Under the pieces are notes generated by a model that saw only the letters and a list, made by a program, of their open reading frames with translations, was not told where the DNA came from and searched no databases. Shown piece after piece: positions 1 through 9,200 of a stretch of 29,061 bases of DNA. The DNA is from a virus: IMG/VR virus record IMGVR_UViG_3300010883_000288, positions 1-29,061 of that record. One strand, written 5' to 3'. Each line of letters starts with the position of its first letter. Within the stretch, counting starts at the first letter, position 1. Both the position numbers and the translations under genes were made by a program.

Positions 1-1
1 A

Positions 2-2566
2 ATGAGAGAGTTAATAGATAAGCAGATCCTTAATATCTACTTAGATTCAATTCCAAAAATAGATGCTTCGTATTCGGTAGCCGATGGTCCTGCCAACCCA
101 GAGGGCGTACCTCTTAAACTATTTGAGGTTTCTAATCAGCGTGATAAATTGGCTACCCTCATTCGTTCAATCTTAAAAACTTTTTTAATCCGCTTCGGCA
201 ACAGCAAAACCTATTCTTTTATTGGAACTAATATATTTGACCCCGACGAGAGCCTACTTTCTTCTTATAAATCTTTATCATCCACACTTCTACAGGGGCG
301 TTGGGAGTTCCCTGGCGTCGCCGGATTCGGACCTAAAACCTATGAGTTGACAAATAACAAGCCACTGGTACAACTTGTCCCATCCCTGCCGCCGGATTTT
401 GGATCTTTATATTATCTTCCTGTCCCTTTAATTATAGCTATGCAGATACTTTATTATGACAAGGTCATTGACTTAAACGAACGTTGGCCCCAGTTCAGAT
501 TCAATACAGGTCTAAAGTCCGCCCGTGCCGATGATAATTTACTAAGCGCCGTCAACGAAACACATATTAACGTGTTCTCTAATGTTTATGCTGGTTATCC
601 TATCACTATTTCTGGGAGAAGGTACTACTCGCAGGAAGAGATCGAAAAAAGAATTTTATTTCTCCAATCTCAGAGAACCCGAATATATTCTCTAGAAAGA
701 ATTTTTGGTCCGCTAGCACTTGCTGCTGAAAATTATGTTAGTAGAGCTTATCGAACTGGTGAAGATGCTGATTCATATCTAAAGAAGAGTGGGAACACAA
801 ATACAGCTATAACAGAATTTAAAGACTTTTTTAATCTAATATATCCGGCAGCGACGAAGGGGTATCGAGAAACGTATAATACAACTGAGGCACAAAGGGC
901 ATTACAACATACCGCCCTCGGAGCCAGTTTGGCCAGAACTTTCCCTAATGAATTCAGTAATGATTTTGGACGAAATACAACTCAATGGATGCGCCAGCGA
1001 GCCTGGTATGAAAGAGGTCGCCTACTAGGGCAGGCTGAGAGCTATGATAAATCTCTCCTGTATGAGTATATGGAGGGTGAGGATCTATCGGAGTCAGATT
1101 GGCTAAACTTAGGCGAAGCGAGCAGCCAGGCTGCCACAAAGGCTGTTAAAAACGCCCGACAATTAGCAGTAGATGGCAATACATGGGCTAATGTCGTATC
1201 TGGCTCTCCTTATAACGACAACGTGGACATCAATGAATTTTGGCGTTATTTGAGGGAAGGAGCCCGGTACCTGATGAGGCAGCACGGCACCGTCGGTTGG
1301 TACGGCGGTGGGTTCCTCGGCTCTCTGACCATAATACTCCAAGGTCTCTTTACCTTATCACCCTTCGGATGGGTTACTTTTATAGTGCAATGGGCTATGA
1401 ATGGGATTGACGATTGGGACAAATATTTAGACCCTGATGAGCCAGACTCACTCAAATATTTTCGAAACCCTCCTTCTAGTATAATAGAGGGTGAAGTGAT
1501 AACAATTGATATGCAGGGATCTCTAATTAAGGCAGGAAATAGATTAGAGAAGCACAAGTCTCAAAACGGCGGACCCTCGACAATGGATAAAATAGCTATG
1601 TCATTATTATATTATGAGTTAGCGTGGAAATCTAATGATTACAAGCCTTTGTTTGATCCGGAGAGCGAAGATAACGAAATGGAACAGTTGTTAAACTATA
1701 TCGATATTGAGGATGACCAAGCCTTAGAATCCGGCTTCCCGGTTTACTTAGATAGCCTATTTTATAATAATACAGGCCGCTCATCCATCTCTATGCGACC
1801 TTATTTCTCGTTACAAGCGTTAGAAGATTCGTTGCTTGAATTGAAAATGAATCCAATTTATATACAGGCTGAAGGCTACGATACCAACGACAAGGCGATC
1901 ACAAGACTTTTCAACGAAATACTGAGTGAAATTTCTCGGGCAGAGACTGCTGACCCAGACGAGGATTATTATGCTGGGCTCCGAGCAGAAATTTATGGGA
2001 CTAATGCGGCTGTCGGACCAGTTGATGAGTTCAATGGGCACCGAGCCAAAGCGCTGTTCGATCTCGGTGACATCATCTACGATGGAGCTTCTGATTTGTA
2101 TACATTTATTTCAATAACTCGTTATGCAGATCTTTTAGGTTCGTCTGGTCTCACCCAAGACGGATATCCTTCATACAGGGCGGATATGTTAGATGAAGTT
2201 AATACTACTACCGGATACTTGATAAAGCCCCTTCGGAATGAGCCCCACCCAGAGGCGGCATCCCGGACCATTATTAATGACGCTATGAAAAAAATTAGAA
2301 CAAACTCAGCCCAAATTATTCAATTGATTGATAGACAACATCTCCTCTACCAGGAGATCAATGACGAAACACGAGGCGGTGAAGTGGACTATAAAGTAGG
2401 GGATGTGTATTATAGTGCAAACCCGGGCCGCTCGGCGGCTTTAGTCGCAGCAATTGCTGCCGCTCCGGGCACCTTCTTCAAAAATAGATACCCGATGAAA
2501 ACTTGGATTGATGCAATAAATAGTGATATTAGTGCGTTAGAAAACGCCATTCGTTGGAGATCATAA
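2..2566 (+). CDS. Large phage structural protein of unknown function, upstream of baseplate wedge genes (start may lie outside window)
   Basis: An 854-residue reading frame whose first visible ATG is at the second base of the window, so the true start could be further upstream and no ribosome binding site can be judged. I do not recognise the family. The protein is mostly soluble in character, with a helical-looking N-terminus, but residues about 430-470 are strongly hydrophobic: a glycine-rich lead-in (WYGGGFLG) and two apolar stretches separated by SPFG, ending before an acidic DDWDKYLDPDEPD patch. This could be a buried helical hairpin or a membrane-active segment. The C-terminus has an Ala-rich stretch near residues 815-825. 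Its stop codon lies one base before the gp25-like gene, which puts it in the baseplate transcription unit, so a baseplate or tail-hub role is inferred from context only. Confidence 0.75.
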   Translation: MRELIDKQILNIYLDSIPKIDASYSVADGPANPEGVPLKLFEVSNQRDKLATLIRSILKTFLIRFGNSKTYSFIGTNIFDPDESLLSSYKSLSSTLLQGRWEFPGVAGFGPKTYELTNNKPLVQLVPSLPPDFGSLYYLPVPLIIAMQILYYDKVIDLNERWPQFRFNTGLKSARADDNLLSAVNETHINVFSNVYAGYPITISGRRYYSQEEIEKRILFLQSQRTRIYSLERIFGPLALAAENYVSRAYRTGEDADSYLKKSGNTNTAITEFKDFFNLIYPAATKGYRETYNTTEAQRALQHTALGASLARTFPNEFSNDFGRNTTQWMRQRAWYERGRLLGQAESYDKSLLYEYMEGEDLSESDWLNLGEASSQAATKAVKNARQLAVDGNTWANVVSGSPYNDNVDINEFWRYLREGARYLMRQHGTVGWYGGGFLGSLTIILQGLFTLSPFGWVTFIVQWAMNGIDDWDKYLDPDEPDSLKYFRNPPSSIIEGEVITIDMQGSLIKAGNRLEKHKSQNGGPSTMDKIAMSLLYYELAWKSNDYKPLFDPESEDNEMEQLLNYIDIEDDQALESGFPVYLDSLFYNNTGRSSISMRPYFSLQALEDSLLELKMNPIYIQAEGYDTNDKAITRLFNEILSEISRAETADPDEDYYAGLRAEIYGTNAAVGPVDEFNGHRAKALFDLGDIIYDGASDLYTFISITRYADLLGSSGLTQDGYPSYRADMLDEVNTTTGYLIKPLRNEPHPEAASRTIINDAMKKIRTNSAQIIQLIDRQHLLYQEINDETRGGEVDYKVGDVYYSANPGRSAALVAAIAAAPGTFFKNRYPMKTWIDAINSDISALENAIRWRS

Positions 2567-2567
2567 A

Positions 2568-2972
2568 ATGGTAAAAAATATTAATGGAATATCGGTTGCT
2601 CTTCCCTTTGTTTATAGTCCTGAGGATGGGCCATATCGTCTCAACAAAACTATATCTGCTACAGTTAAACAAAATTTAAAAAATCTAATCCTAACTTCTC
2701 CGGGCGAACGTATCATGATACCGGACTTCGGAGTGGGGCTACGAAGGTTTCTATTTGAGGGAATGTCTGGGGACATATATTCAAAACTATCATTTAAAAT
2801 AAAGGAACAAGTGAGGAAATATTTACCTTTTGTTTCGATTGAGGATATTTCATTTTCTACTATGGATTCTGACTCATCTTTAGCCCCCAATCAAGTAAAT
2901 GTAAGCATCGTCTATAATCTAGGTGATATAGGCGAGACAGATGTCATGTCAATATCTCAATTTCTTAACTAA
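2568..2972 (+). CDS. Baseplate wedge protein, gp25/gpW-like
   Basis: A 134-residue protein of the GPW/gp25 family, the small wedge subunit that joins the tail sheath to the baseplate in contractile tails (T4 gp25, P2 gpW, also in type VI secretion and R-pyocins). The family hallmark is visible at residues about 45-63: SPGERIMIPDFGVGLRRFLF, containing the conserved GER, the P-x-FG and the terminal LF. Length matches the family. The start is supported by GGAG at 2556-2559, eight bases before the ATG, and the gene begins one base after the preceding stop. The gp6-like gene follows directly, the order seen in many contractile-tail clusters. The family was once called lysozyme-like, but no lytic activity is implied. 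Confidence 0.93.
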   Translation: MVKNINGISVALPFVYSPEDGPYRLNKTISATVKQNLKNLILTSPGERIMIPDFGVGLRRFLFEGMSGDIYSKLSFKIKEQVRKYLPFVSIEDISFSTMDSDSSLAPNQVNVSIVYNLGDIGETDVMSISQFLN

Positions 2973-3005
2973 TTAAGCTATAACGGAATCACGGAATTTA
3001 AATTT

Positions 3006-4796
3006 ATGCCTAAAAAACCTATTTCATACGCCAGTAGAGATTTTGAAACTATCAAAAATGATCTGGTTAATTACTCTAAACGATATTATCCTACGAGTTT
3101 TAAAGATTTCAACGAGGCCTCCTTTGGGTCCTTGATGATGGATTTGGTGGCTTATGTTGGGGACCAGCTATCATTTTATACAGATTATCAGGCAAACGAA
3201 TCTTTTTTAGATTCTGCTTTAGAATATCGTAATGTTATTCGTGGCGCTCGTCAATTAGGTTATCGCTTACCGGGTGCCGCCAGCGCAACCGGAAAATGTT
3301 CTTTCTACGTGATTGTTCCAGCCGCTACTAATTCTGGCGGGCCTGACGATAATTATATACCTATATTAAAACAAGGTACCGTATTATCTTCTGGCGGTGG
3401 TGCAATATTTACTCTAAACGAAGATGTCGATTTTTCTGATCCTACTAATGAGGTTACTGTAGCTCGGGTAAATGAGACTACCGGAGTTCCTACTTCATTT
3501 GCGATAAAAGCATATGGGGAAATACTCTCAGGACAAACAGCAACCACTACAATAACGGTAGGGGATTACCAAAGGTTTCTGACAGTAAACGTTAATGACG
3601 AGAACATAGTAGAAATATTGTCGATTACTGACACCCAGGGTAACGAGTACATGGAAGTAGAGTATTTAACCCAAGACGTAGTTATAAGACAAATAAAAAA
3701 TTATAATTCTGATAAAATTGCTGTTCCGTATGTTATAAAGACGGAGCCAGCCCCAAGGCGCTTTACTAGCGAATTCGGCGCTGATGGGTCTTGTTATATA
3801 CAATTTGGCTTCGGATCAGCCAACAACCTTACTACGGATGTAATCGCCGACCCGGCTGATGTAGTATTGAATGTAACCGGAAGAGATTACATTACAGATC
3901 GAACGTTTGATCCCTCTAACCTTATCGAAACAGATAAATTTGGAGTGGTTCCTACAGACACTACTTTAACGGTAGTATATCGGAAGAACAATTCAATAAA
4001 TATTAACGCACCAGTCTCGTCCATTAGCCGACCAATTAATCCCTCCTTCGCCTTTAAAAATGCCAGTTCGTTAATATCTTCAGAAAAACTAGGGGTAATA
4101 CAATCCCTAGAGACAGATAACGAGGAGCCGGTCCTGGGAGACACAGAACCTATTGGGCAAGATGAAATTCGTACTCGTGCCTATGCAACCTTTGCTACTC
4201 AAAATCGTGCTGTCACCCGAGAAGATTATATAAGTATATGTTATAGGATGCCGGCTAAATTTGGAAAAATAAAACGAGTGAACCTCGAACAAGACAAAGA
4301 TTCTTTCAAGCGAAATTTAAATTTATATGTTTTATCGGAAGACACGGCGGGAAATCTAACTCAAGCAAACAGCACCCTAAAAGATAACTTAAAAACGTGG
4401 CTCTTAAACTATAAAATGATTAATGATACTATTGATATCTTGGACGCTAAAATTATCAATTATGGAATAAACTTTGAAATCGTTCCGGATCTTGATGTGA
4501 ACCGATATGTCCTTTTGGATAACTGTGTTAATGTTTTGGTCCAAAGGTTATCTGTTAAAAAGAATATTGGAGAAGCCATAGATATCGCAGAAATATATAA
4601 AATCTTAAATGATGTACCGGGAGTAGTGGACACCTCCTTTGTGGAATTAATAAATAAGTCTGGAGGTATTTATTCGCCTCTTTACTATGATATTAGGTCT
4701 AGACTTTCTGACGATGGCCGATTTTTAATGATCCCCGCAGATACCATAGCTGAACTGCTTTCTCCAGATTCAGATATTACGGGAGTGATTAGATAA
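3006..4796 (+). CDS. Baseplate wedge protein, gp6/gpJ-like (baseplate J family)
   Basis: A 596-residue protein resembling the T4 gp6 / P2 gpJ group, which dimerises in each wedge and forms the ring around the hub. The N-terminus carries the signature I recognise for phage gp6-like proteins: YASRDFETIKNDLVNYSKRYYP, then a SFGSLMMDLVAYVGDQLSFY run and QANESFLDSALEYRNVIRGA (about residues 8-82). The middle contains an insertion-rich beta region. Around residues 390-410 the baseplate-J-type element appears (DEIRTRAYATFATQNRAVTREDY), and the C-terminal third has a NIGEAIDIAEIYKILNDVPGV element typical of gpJ. The gene is separated from gp25 by 33 bases that hold the heptamer ACGGAAT twice (2983-2989 and 2991-2997); the second copy may act as a weak ribosome site. 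The stop overlaps the next start by one base. Confidence 0.93.
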   Translation: MPKKPISYASRDFETIKNDLVNYSKRYYPTSFKDFNEASFGSLMMDLVAYVGDQLSFYTDYQANESFLDSALEYRNVIRGARQLGYRLPGAASATGKCSFYVIVPAATNSGGPDDNYIPILKQGTVLSSGGGAIFTLNEDVDFSDPTNEVTVARVNETTGVPTSFAIKAYGEILSGQTATTTITVGDYQRFLTVNVNDENIVEILSITDTQGNEYMEVEYLTQDVVIRQIKNYNSDKIAVPYVIKTEPAPRRFTSEFGADGSCYIQFGFGSANNLTTDVIADPADVVLNVTGRDYITDRTFDPSNLIETDKFGVVPTDTTLTVVYRKNNSININAPVSSISRPINPSFAFKNASSLISSEKLGVIQSLETDNEEPVLGDTEPIGQDEIRTRAYATFATQNRAVTREDYISICYRMPAKFGKIKRVNLEQDKDSFKRNLNLYVLSEDTAGNLTQANSTLKDNLKTWLLNYKMINDTIDILDAKIINYGINFEIVPDLDVNRYVLLDNCVNVLVQRLSVKKNIGEAIDIAEIYKILNDVPGVVDTSFVELINKSGGIYSPLYYDIRSRLSDDGRFLMIPADTIAELLSPDSDITGVIR

Positions 4797-6286
4797 TGGG
4801 AATTAAAAAATATTTTGCCAACAAAGATAACACTATTACAAATGCATACAAAGCAGATTTAACTCTTCGAGGAACTGGCTCTAATATGGGTGCCTCGGAC
4901 ATTCTTGAATCGTTTGTTATATTTGGGCAAATAACTTCATCGGCCAATGTGGGAACTGCGGAACAATCACGAGTTCTCATAAATTTTGATATGCAAGAAA
5001 TTTTGAATGATATTTCTTCCGGAGCAGTTCCATCTTCAAGCGTAGACTATATGCTGCGCCTATACAACACCCCCCACGGGGGGACTACCCCTCTTAGTTA
5101 TAGCTTAGATGTGGCTATGGTATCAAGTGACTGGGATGAGGGACGGGGACTGGATATGGATAATTATTCGGATTACGGCTATTCTAACTGGATTAAGCCT
5201 AATGCCAGCGCCACTTGGAATGTAACAGGCGGTGATTATTACGGCGCTAGTGAGTACTCCTCAAGCTATTTCTTCTCTGGCGGCGTAGAGGACTTAGAGT
5301 TGAACGTTAATTTTGCTGTTGACTTATGGAGATCTCTAGACAAAGATAATTATGGATTACTAATAAAGCACACAGATGCTGTTATATCCGGGACTCTTGG
5401 GTCCTTTTATACTAAAAAGTTCTTTGGACGTACGAGCGAATTTGTATTAAAACGTCCAACAATTGAAGCTCGATGGAACTCTTCAAGGCAAGACCAGCGA
5501 GGAACATTTTTAGTAAGCAGTAGTCTAGCTTCTGCTGCTAACAATATTAACACTCTCTTCTTATACAACTCTGTAAGGGGGCAGCTACAAGATATTCCTT
5601 ACCTAGATAAGGGTCTTCTGGCCTTGAGCTTGTATAGAAATCATAGCGGCTCAGCTAGTGGCAGCGCCCTTCAGATATTGAACGATTCTAATGAAATAGT
5701 TACGGGAGTGACCGGCGGAGTTCTTATCGAGAATGGTGTCAAACGAACTGGGATATATACAGCTTCTTTTGCCAGTACAAGTTCACTAGAATCTCTTCAT
5801 GACGTATGGTTTACTTCTTCTAATGGGGGGGTCACACAAACTCAATATTTCACTGGTAATATTAGCCCAGCTTCCCTTCACGGTGACTCAACAATCTATC
5901 AAGAAGAATACATAAGTTCTTTGTCAAACCTAAAAAATTCTTATTTTGCGGGCGAGACTCCAACTTTACGCTTATTCACCCGTAAGAAAAATTGGAGTCC
6001 TAACATATATACAGTTGCAACCTCTGACATTGTTCCAGAAATTATTGAGGACGCATATTATAGATTATTTCGTGTAGTAGATAAATTTGAGATTTTACCA
6101 TATTCTACAGGAAGTAATCAATATACTAAATTGTCCTATGATATGAGCGGAAACTACTTTAAACTTGATACTTCTTACTTGGAAAATGGTTATGCATATG
6201 GACTTCAATTTTTATATTATGTCAACGGGATATACCAAGAACAGACAGAAATTTTCAAGTTCAGGATTAGCGAACCCACCCCATGA
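4796..6286 (+). CDS. Baseplate/tail structural protein, possible DNRLRE-like beta domain
   Basis: A 496-residue protein with no catalytic motif. Residues about 55-150 (SRVLINFDMQEI, MLRLYNT, then VSSDWDEGRGLDMDNYSDYG) resemble the beta-sandwich DNRLRE-type modules, where a RALLRFDL strand is followed by a W-x-EG turn. A further conserved-looking stretch at about 200-230 (SFYTKKFFGRTSEFVLKRP, then TIEARW) matches proteins I recall next to gp6 in large marine phages. The protein is rich in Ser, Tyr and Asn, as are its neighbours. GGGAG at 4781-4785 lies ten bases before the ATG, which overlaps the gp6 stop by one base (TAATG). The end overlaps the giant gene by four bases (ATGA). Its place between the gp6-like and giant proteins suggests a wedge-associated adaptor. 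The DNRLRE comparison is by eye. Confidence 0.8.
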   Translation: MGIKKYFANKDNTITNAYKADLTLRGTGSNMGASDILESFVIFGQITSSANVGTAEQSRVLINFDMQEILNDISSGAVPSSSVDYMLRLYNTPHGGTTPLSYSLDVAMVSSDWDEGRGLDMDNYSDYGYSNWIKPNASATWNVTGGDYYGASEYSSSYFFSGGVEDLELNVNFAVDLWRSLDKDNYGLLIKHTDAVISGTLGSFYTKKFFGRTSEFVLKRPTIEARWNSSRQDQRGTFLVSSSLASAANNINTLFLYNSVRGQLQDIPYLDKGLLALSLYRNHSGSASGSALQILNDSNEIVTGVTGGVLIENGVKRTGIYTASFASTSSLESLHDVWFTSSNGGVTQTQYFTGNISPASLHGDSTIYQEEYISSLSNLKNSYFAGETPTLRLFTRKKNWSPNIYTVATSDIVPEIIEDAYYRLFRVVDKFEILPYSTGSNQYTKLSYDMSGNYFKLDTSYLENGYAYGLQFLYYVNGIYQEQTEIFKFRISEPTP

Positions 6287-9200
6287 GTATTAAAAATCTT
6301 TTTGACAACAATCGTCAAGCTATCACTGTTAGTAAATATTTAAAGAAGACTAATGTAGCATCCCTTGGCGACGGGATTGAATCCCGTCAGCACCTTAGTC
6401 AGAGCATCGAAAAAAGAGATCGCTTTGTCCCGCCGGTAAATTATAATAACCCTAAAGATTTTGTTCATTTTGGTTCGGCAGAAAAGTATTATGATAATGC
6501 ATTTTCTTATACAACTAACTATTACCCCTATGACGGTTCTGATACTGAGATCACTGCCTATGGAAATGATCTAAATCCTTTAGAGTACTCTGTTTTCAAG
6601 GAATTCTATCCTCGGTCAACTGGATATATAAACCTGGGAGTATCCTATGGTTCAGTGACCTCCGACGCTACTGGCTATTATTCTTCTTCTAATGCAGAAT
6701 ATATAGAAACAAAAGGTGGACCTCATTCTGGCACCATATATTCAGAGTCTTCCTACCGAACATCTAATTTAGAGTTTGGCGGACCTTCCGGCTCTACGGT
6801 GGAGTTCTTCTTTAATAAAGGAACTGGAATACCTTCTACCGGACAATCCGAAAAACAAGTTGTTTTAGATGTCTGGAATAATGTCGTCTCATCCTCCCAG
6901 GATTATGGAAGACTTCGGATAGAAATATTTTCTGGCTCAGAGGACCGTTTTAAAGTAACTATGATGTCGGGAACTCAAGGGTTCTTCACTCAGTCTGTCC
7001 CTACAACCGGAGGTATCGCCGCCCAGCTTGTTAGCGGGTCTTGGCATAATTATTCTTTCGCTTTTCACACCTCCGATAATGAACCTTCTATAGATTTTTA
7101 TATTGACGGGGTATGTTGGGAAACTAATATTACGGCCAGCGGACACCAGGCTGGACTTGTTGGCGTGGTGACTGGGTCTCTTATTAGCAATATCGGCGCT
7201 CTCCGAACGGCACCGAGTGGGACCAAAGATGTTTCCGACTCAAGTTTATTTGGGTATGGAAAACTATCTGCATCTATCGATGAATTTAGATTTTGGAAAA
7301 AGGCTAGAACTCCTGAAGACATAGGGCAGTATTGGTTTACCCCCGTGTACGGAGGATCTAATCGAACCGATGCTAATCGAGCCCTTGGGGTATATTATAA
7401 ATTTAATGAAGGCATTACCTTAACCTCCAGTATCGACGACATAATCCTTGATTATTCTGGAAGACTTTCTAACGGCTTCTTTGCTGGGTATTCATCTGTA
7501 ACTTCTAGAAACACCGGCTCAGCATTAAACATTATGTCTTTAGTCTCAAAACGAGAGGATGGTGATCCAATCGTCAGGGCATCTAATCCTGTCTTGGTAT
7601 CCGAGAAAACCTCTTTTGTAGATTTGGGACGACAATATGATTACACTAACTCATCCTATCTGATGAACATGGTGCCCAGTTGGATTTATGAAGAAGACGA
7701 AAACACTTCTGGAGAGATGGGGAACCTCACTCAGATACTCGGCAGCTACTTAGATACCTTAAACCTTCAAATTTCTCAGTTGTCTAAGATAAAGGACATT
7801 GAATACATTAGCGGTAGTCTGACCGGAAGCTTAAACGAGTTCCCTTATAACAACCGATTACTCTCTAACGCCGGCCTCGTAGTCCCTGAGATTTTTGAAG
7901 ATATCGGGGTATTCGGACAGTTGCTGGAAAGAGACGAACAAATTAACTTTGATCAGGAACTATCCAAAGTTAAAAATGCAATATATAAAAACATTTATAA
8001 TAATCTCAACTTTATATTTAAATCCAAGGGAAATGAAAAGTCTATCCGTAATCTTATTCGGTGCTACGGCATAGACGAAAATATATTAGACGTTAGCGTA
8101 TATTCCAATAACGAGACTTATAGACTGGATAGCAAATATCTAGCCTCTGTATCTAATAAGAAATATATAGATTTTACTGGTCTCCGCAATGCTGAAAGTT
8201 CTGAAGCTACCGTCTATCAATATTACAATGGCGACACTAATAGTTATGGTATTATAACTGGAAGTTCTGAGCTAGAGTATTACGCCTTTACTTTAGAGGG
8301 CGAATTTATTTTCCCCAACAAGCAAAATAGCAGGCTATTAAATTACGTACCTCCTCAGGTCATATCCTCATCATTGATGGGATTTCATACTCCTCTTTCT
8401 ACGGATCCTGATACTGTTGACACTACCTGGGCTACGATTGGAGATCTTACTTATTCTGACCAAGGTTTTCAACTTTATGCGGTAAAAAGTCCTGGTGAAT
8501 ATGCCGAGGTTCTATCGCCAGACTTTTTAGTAAAAGATGCGTTCTTTGTATTGAAAGACAGTTCGGGGAATACTCTTCTGACCACTGACATTTACCAAAA
8601 TGTTTATGATGGACAAAAATGGAACTTTGCTTTATCCCTAAACAATGAAAAATATCCTTTCGCCGACCAAGTAGACGGAACTGAGATTGATAGTTCTACA
8701 AAATATAGATTAAATCTTTATGGAGTCAATTACGACACGGGCATTAAAAGAAACTCTTTCACTAAATCAGTTCTCCTAGATGCTCCCAGCGGATCTCAGA
8801 CCCTTCAATTTCCTAAGAAAATTTATACAGGAGCCCACCGAACTAATTTCTCTGGAGCCGTTTTGGCACAATCTGACGTCCGTGCTTCTAGTATACGTTA
8901 TTGGAGTCAACTGTTGCCTACCGGGACTATTGACATACATTCCCGAGATGTAGATAATTACGGACACTTGTCCCCTTATCAACAAGCTTACAGTTTTCAA
9001 AATAGTAGTATCCCTCAGGTCTATATCCCTAATATTGAAACCCTTGCTCTGAACTGGGACTTTACAAATCTAGAAAATCCAGATAGTGCCGGACGTGTTA
9101 CAGTCGCTGACTTCTCCTCCGGGTCTAACGCCAGCGGATATATGGAAAACTATCAGGGGACTGTATTCTCCAATGTTAATAAACGACAGCTAACAGGCCG

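Noticed and set aside
2568-2972. Lysozyme function for the gp25-like protein.
   Set aside because: The family was historically named lysozyme-like, but its role is structural, and no muramidase motif is visible.
2979-2984. TATAAC as a possible -10 box before the gp6-like gene.
   Set aside because: No acceptable -35 element lies 15-19 bases upstream, and the gene is tightly linked to the gp25-like gene.
2983-2997. Direct repeat ACGGAAT spaced by one base.
   Set aside because: Only two copies of seven bases; most simply a duplicated weak ribosome-binding region, not an operator.
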